6,097 nucleotides of DNA from Deltaproteobacteria bacterium (lineage in GTDB: Bacteria; Desulfobacterota; Binatia; UBA9968), in the NCBI GenBank assembly GCA_016183145.1, contig JACPFE010000111.1, positions 1 to 6,097 of the forward strand, in the 5' to 3' direction. A model generated the notes under the pieces. The model saw only the letters and a program-made list of their open reading frames with translations. It was not told the origin of the DNA and searched no databases. Below are positions 1-5,450 of this stretch, one piece after another. A program made the translations under genes and the position numbers. Numbering within the stretch: position 1 is the first letter of the stretch; each line of letters starts with the position of its first letter.

Positions 1-31
1 TCAGCGCGGATGACATGGGGAGGACAAGGAT

Positions 32-1075
32 ATGCGATTCGGCACTTTTAGTTACAACCAGGCAAGGCCACGGGTGCCGGAGCGCCAGGCTTTCGAGGAA
101 CTGCTCGAGCAGGTTCTGCTCACCGAGAAGCTGGGTTTTGACGAGGCCTGGTTTGCCGAGCATCACCACTCGGACTACGGCATGCTGGCGTCGCCGAACT
201 TGATCATTGCGAATCTCGCCCCGCGCACGCGGCGGCTGCGGATGGGCAACCTGGTCAACGTGCTGCCGCTTTACGACCCGATGCGTCTCGCGGAGGAGTG
301 CGGGATGTTGGACATTCTCACCAGCGGGCGGCTGAATGTCGGACTTGGCCGCGGCGTGCCGCGCGACGATCTCAAGCATGGACTCGACCGCGAGACCGCG
401 CAGGCGCGCTTCGAAGAGGGCATCGAGATTCTCATGCGCGCGTGGACGGGGGAGACCTTCAATTACAGCGGCAAGGCCTGGAATTACGTCGACGTCACCT
501 GCCGCCCGCGACCGCTGCAGCGGCCTCATCCGCCGATCTATTACGGCGCGACTTCGCCGGACAGTCCGGCGATGGTGGCGCGGCGCGGCTGGAACCTGGC
601 GCTGTCGCGTCAGCCGCTCGCCAATTGCGCACGAGCGATTCAATCTTATCGTGATGAACGGGCCAAGCTCGGCAATCCGAATGGTAACGGCGACGCAATC
701 ATGGTGCGGGACATCTACGTCGCCGAGACCGACGAGCAAGCGTGGTCTGAAGCCCCGCCGCAGATTACTCGCTTCTGGCAGTTGGCCACCGACAACGTCT
801 GGCGCGGCGACTCTGTTTCGACTGACGATCTGCCGAAGTTCACCGAACGGTTTGCCTATTTTCCCGGAGGACTGACCGTGAAACGGCTCGATGAATGGGG
901 CACCTCGCTCATCGGCAGCCCGGACACGGTCGTCCAAAAGGCGCGCGCAATGATCGCGACGGCAAAGCCGGACAGCCTGGTCGGCATGTTCAGCTTCGGC
1001 GGCTTGAGCCACGAGCAGGTGATGCGCTCCATCGAGCTGTACGCGACCAAGGTGATGCCGGCGTTGAGGGGATAG
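32..1075 (+). CDS. LLM-class flavin-dependent oxidoreductase (luciferase-like monooxygenase)
   Basis: A complete 347-residue protein of the bacterial luciferase-like superfamily, soluble TIM-barrel enzymes that use reduced FMN or F420 to oxygenate or oxidise small organic substrates. Seen: an N-terminal strand MRFGTF, the FAEHH motif at residues 41-45 (the EHH of luciferase-like flavin sites), LDILTSGRLNVGLGRG at 93-108, and RPHPPIYYGATSP at 164-176, where the barrel strand before the flavin phosphate site is expected. Length is normal for the family and the frame is intact. The ATG at 32 is supported by GGAGG at 19-23, eight bases upstream. It ends 13 bases before the end of the convergent decarboxylase-like gene, with no clear terminator hairpin between them. 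The family assignment is secure. Substrate, and FMN versus F420, cannot be decided; alkanal, alkanesulfonate, nitrilotriacetate or other xenobiotic monooxygenase roles are all possible. Confidence 0.93.
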   Translation: MRFGTFSYNQARPRVPERQAFEELLEQVLLTEKLGFDEAWFAEHHHSDYGMLASPNLIIANLAPRTRRLRMGNLVNVLPLYDPMRLAEECGMLDILTSGRLNVGLGRGVPRDDLKHGLDRETAQARFEEGIEILMRAWTGETFNYSGKAWNYVDVTCRPRPLQRPHPPIYYGATSPDSPAMVARRGWNLALSRQPLANCARAIQSYRDERAKLGNPNGNGDAIMVRDIYVAETDEQAWSEAPPQITRFWQLATDNVWRGDSVSTDDLPKFTERFAYFPGGLTVKRLDEWGTSLIGSPDTVVQKARAMIATAKPDSLVGMFSFGGLSHEQVMRSIELYATKVMPALRG

Positions 1076-1088
1076 ACGGCAAAAGCGG

Positions 1089-2015
1089 TCATGCCTTGGT
1101 CCCGAATAGCTCCTCGGGCGCGATGCGCCGGCTCAAGATCCCCTGCTCGGCGCCGTAGCCGATGAGCACGTCCAGCTCCTTTCGATTCGCTTCCACGCCC
1201 GCCGGCCAGGGATAAGGCCCCAAGAATTTCTCCTGCTCCTGCCAGTTAAGATCCGGCCAGATCATGCTGGGCGCGCTCGCCAGACGTTTTCGATCCATGA
1301 ACGTATCTAATGCCGCCTGGACGCCGTGGGAAACGATTTTCGCAATTCCTGGATTGCTCTGGAGTAATTCGTTCTTGACGACCATCACATGCATGATCGG
1401 GAAAATTCCGCTGCGCGCGCGGTATTCCTGCTCGACTGCGCTAAAGTTCGGGAAAAGCCTTGCGATGCGCGCCATCTCGTCGGGCGGCAGCTCCGGCGGC
1501 CGCGGCAGCATCAGGGCGTCGATGTCGCTGCTTGCCAGCATTTGGTCCAACGAGCGCTCGCGCGGCTTGGCTGTGATGCGCGCCCACTTGGCGCCATGCG
1601 CGGCCGACTCCGCCACCCACTCGATGGAAGTTAAATCGACGCCATAATCTTTCGCCAGCAATCCGCGCTGCCAGACGCTCGCCGAATTGGTCCAGCTCTG
1701 GATGCCGACGCGTTTGCCGGAGAGTTCTTTCGGCTCCTTGATTCCTGAGGCACTCGCTACCCAGATATCGCGGTGGCGAAAAATTCGGTGCGGGAAAGTC
1801 GGAAATGCGGTGAAGGGGAGGCCCCGCTCAAAACCGTTTAGATAATCCACGAGGGAAAACTCGCAGATGTCGAAGGCCTGCGACTCGGCCATGCGCTTAT
1901 GTCGCTCGCGCGGCGGCACGCGTTGGATTTCGACTTCGAGATCGCCGAAGCGCGCCGGTCCCGCCTTGAGGAGCGCCAACTCCGGCGCGTCGCACGCCAT
2001 GATCAATTTAGCCAT
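1089..2015 (-). CDS. 4,5-dihydroxyphthalate decarboxylase-like protein (NMT1/periplasmic-binding fold)
   Basis: A 308-residue protein resembling the 4,5-dihydroxyphthalate decarboxylase (Pht5) family, whose fold is related to type-2 substrate-binding proteins. Seen: MAESQAFDICEFSL at 42-55, FPHRIFRHRDIWV at 74-86, GIKEPKELSGKRVGI at 91-105, VWQRGLLAKDYGV at 114-126, GIFPIMH at 203-209, GPYPWPAGVEANRKELD at 266-282 and EQGILSRRIAPEELF at 290-304. These follow the family pattern of FRH, 'GI..P.eL.GK.vG', 'W.RG.L...YGV', 'FPIMH' and a terminal 'eQGl..R...eeLF'. There is no signal peptide, which fits a cytoplasmic enzyme rather than a transporter component. The start at 2015 has no recognisable Shine-Dalgarno sequence; the next Met (residue 6) would trim the first strand. 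It is co-oriented with the thiolase/DUF35 pair, 338 bases away across a repeat element. The family has many uncharacterised members, so decarboxylation of a phthalate-type acid is only a suggestion. Confidence 0.85.
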   Translation of the reverse strand: MAKLIMACDAPELALLKAGPARFGDLEVEIQRVPPRERHKRMAESQAFDICEFSLVDYLNGFERGLPFTAFPTFPHRIFRHRDIWVASASGIKEPKELSGKRVGIQSWTNSASVWQRGLLAKDYGVDLTSIEWVAESAAHGAKWARITAKPRERSLDQMLASSDIDALMLPRPPELPPDEMARIARLFPNFSAVEQEYRARSGIFPIMHVMVVKNELLQSNPGIAKIVSHGVQAALDTFMDRKRLASAPSMIWPDLNWQEQEKFLGPYPWPAGVEANRKELDVLIGYGAEQGILSRRIAPEELFGTKA

Positions 2016-2146
2016 TGGAGCGAGTGAAGCGGTACGTGAGATTGTTGCGCATCGATGCCAAAAAAATCAGTTCCAGGAAAATTTATCCCGCCAAGCATGT
2101 CCTGAGCTTCGCCGAAGGAGCGCCAAGGCGCAAAGTGACGCTCCGC

Positions 2147-2230
2147 GTCATTTCGACCCCGTGGAGTTGCGGCCCATTACTCCACGGGGGAGAAATCCTT
2201 CTTAGATCCCTCGCATTCGCTCGCGATGAC
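2147..2230. repeat. Middle-layer REP-like unit (GTCATTTCGA ... TCGCGATGAC)
   Basis: GTCATTTCGA near 2147 and TCGCGATGAC ending at 2230 are inverted with 8 of 10 matches. Between them lie GAGAAATCC (about 2190-2198), TTAGATCCCTCGC, and CATTCGCTCGCGATGAC. This layout (GTCATTTCGA, then GAGAAATC, TTAGATCCCTCGC, then GATGAC) resembles a palindromic intergenic repeat I recall from many environmental bacterial genomes. The resemblance is from memory and was not checked by search. The unit lies wholly between the 53-bp arms and itself contains the CCCCGTGGAGT hairpin. Confidence 0.6.
2157..2189. repeat. Innermost hairpin, CCCCGTGGAGT / ACTCCACGGGG
   Basis: A perfect 11-bp inverted repeat, arms 2157-2167 and 2179-2189, with an 11-base loop (2168-2178). 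The same arms recur at 5264-5276 and 5314-5326 around a different, longer loop, so this is a repeated unit and not a chance hairpin. There is no T-run after it on either strand, so an intrinsic terminator role is unlikely. Confidence 0.88.
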
Positions 2231-2353
2231 GAGGCTCGGCCTGTCACTTAGCGTCTTTGCGTCCCTTCGACTTCGCTCAGGACATGCTTTGCGGGAGACA
2301 TGATTTTTCCGATCTCTTCTTCGTTTCCGAATTTCAAAGCCTTTTGGGTACGT

Positions 2354-2791
2354 CTACGTCGCCGGACGAAACTTCGGTAGCGTATAGTCCTCGAAATCTT
2401 CGTAGACGATCTCCACCGGCATGCCGATCTTGACCGCCTCGGGAGGGCAGCCAACCACGTTGCTCATCATTCGCACTCCCTCCTCCGTTTCGATGAGAGA
2501 GACGTTGTAGGGAACCTTGTCTTGATAGGCGGGGTGCCACGCTCGATGGTACGTCACGAAGGAATAGACCTTGCCCTTGCCGCTAAGGGGTATCCACTCG
2601 TACTCCGACGCGAGGCAATGAGGGCAGAGAAACTGGGGCGGGAAGCCAAAGAATTTTCCGCACGCAGAGCAGCGCTGGGAGGTGAATTTATGTTCTTTCA
2701 GATTAGCCCAGAATGGCTTGGCTTCAAGCTCGTCCAGAAACGGTCGATCCTTCGCAGCAGGCCGGCCTCTCTTGTCTTGTGTCTCGCTCAT
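2354..2791 (-). CDS. Zn-ribbon/OB-fold protein (DUF35 family), partner of the thiolase-like protein
   Basis: A 145-residue protein with a rubredoxin-like zinc ribbon followed by an OB fold, the DUF35 architecture. Seen: four cysteines in two CxxC pairs, C41/C44 (CSAC) and C56/C59 (CPHC), then an OB-like region at about residues 65-135 containing GKGKVYSFVTYHRAWHPAY and the closing strand MPVEIVYEDF. Known members bind thiolase-like partners: in archaea they bridge thiolase and HMG-CoA synthase, and in steroid-degrading actinobacteria they complete a side-chain aldolase with an Ltp2-type protein. The ATG at 2791 is preferred over a Met 11 codons upstream because it forms an ATGA overlap with the thiolase stop and has a G-rich stretch (2796-2800) just before it. 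Length is typical for a standalone DUF35 protein. The overlap implies translational coupling and a complex with the thiolase-like protein. Ligand and reaction are unknown. Confidence 0.9.
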   Translation of the reverse strand: MSETQDKRGRPAAKDRPFLDELEAKPFWANLKEHKFTSQRCSACGKFFGFPPQFLCPHCLASEYEWIPLSGKGKVYSFVTYHRAWHPAYQDKVPYNVSLIETEEGVRMMSNVVGCPPEAVKIGMPVEIVYEDFEDYTLPKFRPAT

Positions 2792-3942
2792 ACCGCCCCC
2801 AAAATTAGCGTAGAGTGCATGCACAGGTTGCCGCCATGGCCGCTGACAATACCCAGTTCGGCGTTCGCGACCTGACGCTCAGCCTCAACCTCGTTGCCGC
2901 GAAGTTGCTTAACGGCCTCAGTGACATGAAGCATGCCTTCGAGATGAGCTTGCGACAACAGACCGCCATGGGTATTGACCGGCAATTCGCCCCCGATCTC
3001 AATGCGCCCCCCTTTGACAAAATCTTTGCCTTCTCCCTTGGCGCAGAAGCCGTAATCTTCCAAAGTAACCAGCGTCGTAATCGTAAAGCAGTCGTAGATT
3101 TCGGCAAAGTCCATCTCCTTGGGTGAAAGCCCGGCCATCCGATAAGCCGTTTCCGAGGACTTCTTGCCGCCCAGGGTCGTGAGACTGGGCGCATCCATGA
3201 GACTGAAGTGTGGGTGGTGCTGGCCCATTCCCAAGATCAAGACCGGAGGCTTGGGAAAATCTCGAGCGCGTTCAGCGCTCGTCACTAAAACCGCCCCGCC
3301 ACCATCCGATTCCAAGGAACAATCCAGTAACCGCAGTGGCGCGACGATCATGCGCGATTGTTGGTGATCCGAGACGGTCATAGGCTTTCGCATCGTGGCG
3401 TTTTTATTTAGGCAAGCGTGCTTGCGGGTAGCTACGGCGATCTCTGCCAGGTCCTCGCTTCGCGTACCGTATTCATACATATGGCGCTGTGCCGTAAAGG
3501 CGTGGGTTGCCACGGCTGCGAAGTGTCCCCAGGGTTGCTCCCAATGCTCATCCCCCGTCCTGATCGCGTAGCCGGGCGAGGGGTCGGGAGTGGAGCGCTT
3601 TCGAGCGTGGACGCACATGACTATGTTTGCCATGCCCGTGTTGATTGCCATGACGGCGTGCTGGACCAACGCAACCGGTGTTGCGCCGCCAAGCGCCAGA
3701 TCGGTCGCATAAGTGGGGTCGATGCCTGCCATATGCGCGAGGCGCACGGCGTAGCTTCGGTGCGCGTCATTGAGGGGCTGGTTGGTTAAAAGACCATCGA
3801 CCTGAGACGCTTTGATTCCGGCATCCGCCAGGCAGTTTCTGATGGCCTCCAAATGAAGAGAGTTGGTGCTGGCCTCTGGCCGTTTCCCGACCAGGGTCTC
3901 ACCGACTCCAACGATGGCGAATTTACCGCTAACGTTTGCCAT
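2788..3942 (-). CDS. Thiolase-superfamily (SCP-x/Ltp2-like) protein lacking the nucleophilic cysteine
   Basis: A complete 384-residue protein of the non-classical thiolase group often annotated acetyl-CoA acetyltransferase or lipid-transfer protein. Seen: FAIVGVGET at 8-16, DLALGGATPVALVQHA at 81-96 where a classical thiolase has its CxSG nucleophile (here about Gly85), ESDGGGAVLVTSAERA at 211-226, DFAEIYDCFTITTL at 278-291, NTHGGLLSQAHLEG at 323-336 (the usual GGxxxxGHPxG region), and SGHGGNLCMHSTLIL at 367-381 in place of the C-terminal CxGGG loop. The first catalytic cysteine is therefore absent and the C-terminal one is replaced. Members without the cysteine include retro-aldolases such as Ltp2 that work with a DUF35 partner, and the next gene here is exactly that. 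AAGGAG (3949-3954, complement) lies six bases before the ATG, confirming the start. Whether it makes or breaks C-C bonds, and on what acyl-CoA, is undetermined. Confidence 0.9.
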   Translation of the reverse strand: MANVSGKFAIVGVGETLVGKRPEASTNSLHLEAIRNCLADAGIKASQVDGLLTNQPLNDAHRSYAVRLAHMAGIDPTYATDLALGGATPVALVQHAVMAINTGMANIVMCVHARKRSTPDPSPGYAIRTGDEHWEQPWGHFAAVATHAFTAQRHMYEYGTRSEDLAEIAVATRKHACLNKNATMRKPMTVSDHQQSRMIVAPLRLLDCSLESDGGGAVLVTSAERARDFPKPPVLILGMGQHHPHFSLMDAPSLTTLGGKKSSETAYRMAGLSPKEMDFAEIYDCFTITTLVTLEDYGFCAKGEGKDFVKGGRIEIGGELPVNTHGGLLSQAHLEGMLHVTEAVKQLRGNEVEAERQVANAELGIVSGHGGNLCMHSTLILGAV

Positions 3943-3948
3943 GTTTTG

Positions 3949-3954
3949 CTCCTT
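3949..3954 (-). promoter_or_regulatory. Shine-Dalgarno of the thiolase-like gene
   Basis: AAGGAG on the minus strand with a six-base spacer to the ATG at 3942. It is the best ribosome binding site in the window and fixes the start of the thiolase/DUF35 unit. Confidence 0.8.
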
Positions 3955-3989
3955 GCCCTAGGGCGTCCGTCTGCTGCGTTCTAGTTTGG

Positions 3990-4019
3990 CGGATACCACG
4001 CGACCTCTGCTCGTGTCAA
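3990..4019 (-). promoter_or_regulatory. Candidate sigma-70 promoter for the thiolase-DUF35 unit
   Basis: On the minus strand a perfect TTGACA (4014-4019) is followed after 18 bases by TATCCG (3990-3995), a weak -10 box. A start near 3983 would leave a leader of about 40 bases. The -35 is convincing and the -10 is not. Confidence 0.4.
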
Positions 4020-4049
4020 GGTGAGCGAGAACATCTGCGAAATAATAGC

Positions 4050-4079
4050 TTGACATCTGTTTTGCTGATTAACTATGCT
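4050..4079 (+). promoter_or_regulatory. Sigma-70 promoter for the substrate-binding protein gene
   Basis: A perfect TTGACA (4050-4055) is followed after 18 bases by TATGCT (4074-4079), which matches TATAAT at four of six positions including the conserved TA and final T. Transcription would begin near 4086, about 50 bases before the ATG at 4138. It lies back to back with the candidate promoter for the thiolase unit, the two -35 boxes being 30 bases apart. Confidence 0.6.
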
Positions 4080-4137
4080 CCGCTGCGTAAGGATGAACGT
4101 TCCAAGTAAATCGTCTCCCTAAGAGGATAGGTGTGCC

Positions 4138-5130
4138 ATGAGAAAACCGCTGCTGACGGTTTCTGCGACCATCGTTCTCTCACTATTGGTGTTTATCTCT
4201 TCTCCCTGTCTGTCCCAGGAGAAAGTGAAGTTTCCCGTGGGCGCTTCCAGTAAGACCTTGGGTTACGGACCTCTTTGGGTCGCCTGGAAGCAGGGTTTCT
4301 TCGACCAACAAGGTCTGGATGCGCCAGTCATCCTCCTGCGCGGTACGCCGCCGTCGGTTCAGGCGTTGGTGGCCGGCTCGGTTTTCGCGGCTGGCGCGAC
4401 CCCGGACGCGATCATCGAAGTCACGGAGCGCGGACTCGATCTGGCGATGGTCGTTGGCGTCATCAATGGCCTGTCCCACGCGATCATGGGCGGGAAAAAT
4501 TATAAGAGCTACGAGTCTCTGCGCGGGGCGACCATCGGCGGTCAGAGCCTTACTTCGGGGATCACATTTCCGCTAAGACAGGTGCTTAAATCCAAGGGGC
4601 TTGAATATCCGCGCGATTACAAGCTGGTCAACGTGGGCGGGACCGCCGACCTCTTCGCGGCTCTATCCAGCGGGCAGATCGCCGCCGCGCCGCTTGCCGT
4701 CCCGCTTAACTTTGCTGCCGAGGAAGCGGGATTTAATGTGATCGGCTGGTATCGCGACGTGTTGCCGAACTATCAACTCACCGGCATGGTGGTGAAACGC
4801 TCCTGGGCGGAAACCAACCGGCCGCTGCTGATCCGTTTCGTGAAGAGCATGGTTCTGGCGATGCGCTGGGTGTACGAAAACAAAGAGCAGGCGATCGACT
4901 TTTTGACCAAGGAAATGAAGCTCAAGCCGGCGCATGCCCGCAAGGGCTGGGAACACTACACGACGAATCGCATCTGGTACCCGGACGCGGATATCAATGT
5001 GGAGGGATTTAAGACCCTGATACAAATCTTTGGCGAGCAGGGACAGTTGAAGGGGCCGCTGCCCAGTCCGGCGAAGTACATCGATCAGAGTTACTTGAGG
5101 GAGGCGTTAAGAGAACTGGGCAGCCGTTGA
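4138..5130 (+). CDS. Exported ABC-type substrate-binding protein (NMT1/TauA/SsuA-like)
   Basis: A 330-residue periplasmic-type solute-binding protein of the NMT1/SsuA/TauA group, which captures small organic solutes for ABC import. Seen: a Sec signal peptide, with charged MRKPLL, a hydrophobic stretch at about 8-22 and likely cleavage after CLS near residue 26; GYGPLWVAWKQGFFDQQGL at 42-60, the typical first-lobe start; SVQALVAGSVFAAGA at 73-87; SLRGATIGGQSLTSGITFP at 127-145 as the inter-lobe segment; and AALSSGQIAAAPLAVPLN at 174-191. Cys24 has no good lipobox around it, so a lipoprotein is less likely. AGAGGA at 4122-4127 precedes the ATG by ten bases. Length is normal. No permease or ATPase gene is visible in the window, so it is an orphan here or its partners lie elsewhere. 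The ligand is unknown; sulfonates, aromatic acids and pyrimidines are all bound by relatives. Confidence 0.92.
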   Translation: MRKPLLTVSATIVLSLLVFISSPCLSQEKVKFPVGASSKTLGYGPLWVAWKQGFFDQQGLDAPVILLRGTPPSVQALVAGSVFAAGATPDAIIEVTERGLDLAMVVGVINGLSHAIMGGKNYKSYESLRGATIGGQSLTSGITFPLRQVLKSKGLEYPRDYKLVNVGGTADLFAALSSGQIAAAPLAVPLNFAAEEAGFNVIGWYRDVLPNYQLTGMVVKRSWAETNRPLLIRFVKSMVLAMRWVYENKEQAIDFLTKEMKLKPAHARKGWEHYTTNRIWYPDADINVEGFKTLIQIFGEQGQLKGPLPSPAKYIDQSYLREALRELGSR

Positions 5131-5205
5131 AGAAACTTAGACGACGGGTCAATGCAACGCGGCTCTTTGTATCCATAGTAAAAGCAATAAATATGTTGAC
5201 ATAAA

Positions 5206-5346
5206 TCACCCTTCCCTTAATCTCCTCCCGTCAAGGGAGGGGAAACTTCTCAGGTTCCCTCTCCCCCCGTGGAGTAGCTACTCAATCGGGTCTACAGTGT
5301 CGACCGTGGCAAATACTCCACGGGGGAAAGGGTTAGGGTGAGGGGT
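5206..5346. repeat. Palindromic intergenic repeat element, second copy of the CCCCGTGGAGTA tip
   Basis: The element is bounded by TCACCCT (5206-5212) and AGGGTGA (5335-5341) in inverted orientation, with C/T-rich sequence inside the left end and G/A-rich sequence inside the right end. At its centre CCCCCGTGGAGTA (5264-5276) pairs perfectly over 13 bp with TACTCCACGGGGG (5314-5326) around a 37-base loop. The left arm overlaps a 12-base perfect palindrome, GAGTAGCTACTC, at 5272-5283. The flanks differ from those of the 2087-2295 element although the central arms are the same. No transposase or coding potential is present. It resembles REP-type or MITE-like intergenic repeats. Confidence 0.8.
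5221..5243 (+). terminator. Possible hairpin terminator after the binding-protein gene
   Basis: TCTCCTCCC (5221-5229) pairs with GGGAGGGGA (5235-5243) around a five-base loop, with one G-U pair. It lies 90 bases after the stop and has no T-run behind it, so it may be only part of the repeat element. Confidence 0.25.
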
Positions 5347-5418
5347 ATGTACTCGCGTTATGCTCTACATGTTCGGTCTCAACCCCATGAGCAGGAGACC
5401 AGGGTCGGCTCAAACTCG

Positions 5419-5424
5419 TATAAT
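5419..5424 (+). promoter_or_regulatory. Candidate -10 box for the hydrolase operon
   Basis: A perfect TATAAT stands 26 bases before the ATG at 5451. The best -35 candidate at 18 bases spacing is GAGACC (5395-5400), a poor match, so an activator or read-through transcription may be needed. That -35 position coincides with one arm of a GGTCTC/GAGACC inverted repeat. Confidence 0.4.
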
Positions 5425-5438
5425 AATAAGATGAGGTG

Positions 5439-5444
5439 AAAGGA
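5439..5444 (+). promoter_or_regulatory. Shine-Dalgarno that decides the hydrolase start
   Basis: AAAGGA lies six bases upstream of the ATG at 5451. An in-frame GTG at 5436 would place this site inside the coding region, so the ATG is preferred. Confidence 0.65.
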
Positions 5445-5450
5445 ACTCAT

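Larger units (their letters stand above)
2087..2295. repeat. Large imperfect inverted repeat with 53-bp arms
   Basis: The left arm (2087-2139) and the reverse complement of the right arm (2243-2295) align without gaps over 53 bases at 43 identities by hand count. The core is AAGCATGTCCTGAGC on the left and AAGCATGTCCTGAGC on the reverse-complemented right, and both arms end in AAGTGAC at their inner edge. The largest difference is a five-base block, CTTCG in one arm and CGAAG in the other, inside a small hairpin formed with the neighbouring CGAAG. Weak similarity may extend outwards to GGAAAA at 2076 and TTTTCC ending at 2310. The arms enclose two further inverted repeats. There is no coding capacity and no transposase. 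It could be a REP/MITE-like element or an mRNA-stabilising hairpin within a transcription unit. Confidence 0.85.
2016..2353. other. Intergenic region between decarboxylase-like and DUF35 genes, largely repeat-derived
   Basis: I see no credible gene in these 338 bases. About 210 of them (2087-2295) are nested inverted repeats, listed separately. The remainder is a leader of about 70 bases in front of the decarboxylase-like gene, with no strong sigma-70 promoter or ribosome binding site, and about 55 bases of T/C-rich sequence after the DUF35 stop. Short open frames here translate to peptides such as PAKHVLSFAEGA and AKHVLSEVEG, which read like translated intergenic repeats and not proteins. 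Because both flanking genes lie on the minus strand, they may once have been a single operon into which the repeats were placed. Confidence 0.7.
5131..5450. other. Intergenic region between binding protein and hydrolase genes
   Basis: No gene is supported in these 320 bases. In order it holds an AT-rich stretch with TTGACA at 5196-5201 (TAATCT after 16 bases, so a weak possible promoter), a palindromic repeat element at about 5206-5346, a six-base inverted repeat GGTCTC/GAGACC (5375-5380 and 5395-5400), and a TATAAT box at 5419-5424 in front of the hydrolase gene. A 30-codon open frame from 5347 has no ribosome binding site and is not called. Confidence 0.65.

Noticed and set aside
1..13. Possible tail of an upstream gene ending in TGA at 11-13
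   Set aside because: Only three codons would be visible, which cannot be told from chance.
1076..1088. Bidirectional terminator between the convergent genes
   Set aside because: Thirteen bases with no hairpin of useful length.
2157..2190. Intrinsic terminator at the CCCCGTGGAGT hairpin
   Set aside because: The stem is strong but no T-run follows on either strand, and the arms recur as a repeat at 5264-5326.
2015..2251. Open frame on the plus strand encoding about 78 residues in the intergenic region
   Set aside because: Its translation (containing PAKHVLSFAEGA and LAFARDDE) is simply the palindromic repeat read through; no ribosome binding site and no family resemblance.
2087..2295. CRISPR array
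   Set aside because: The repeats are inverted, not direct, and there are only two arms with no spacer series.
2248..2454. Minus-strand open frame overlapping the end of the DUF35 gene
   Set aside because: It ends in the repeat (AKHVLSEVEG) and begins as a shadow of the DUF35 gene in another frame.
2792..2824. N-terminal extension of the DUF35 protein from a Met at 2824
   Set aside because: It would overlap the thiolase gene by 37 bases; the ATG at 2791 forms the usual ATGA overlap and begins the recognisable protein.
5347..5439. Thirty-codon open frame from an ATG at 5347
   Set aside because: No ribosome binding site, starts at the edge of a repeat element, and has no recognisable motif.
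5436..5450. GTG start for the hydrolase at 5436
   Set aside because: The ribosome binding site AAAGGA lies downstream of it and is well placed for the ATG at 5451.
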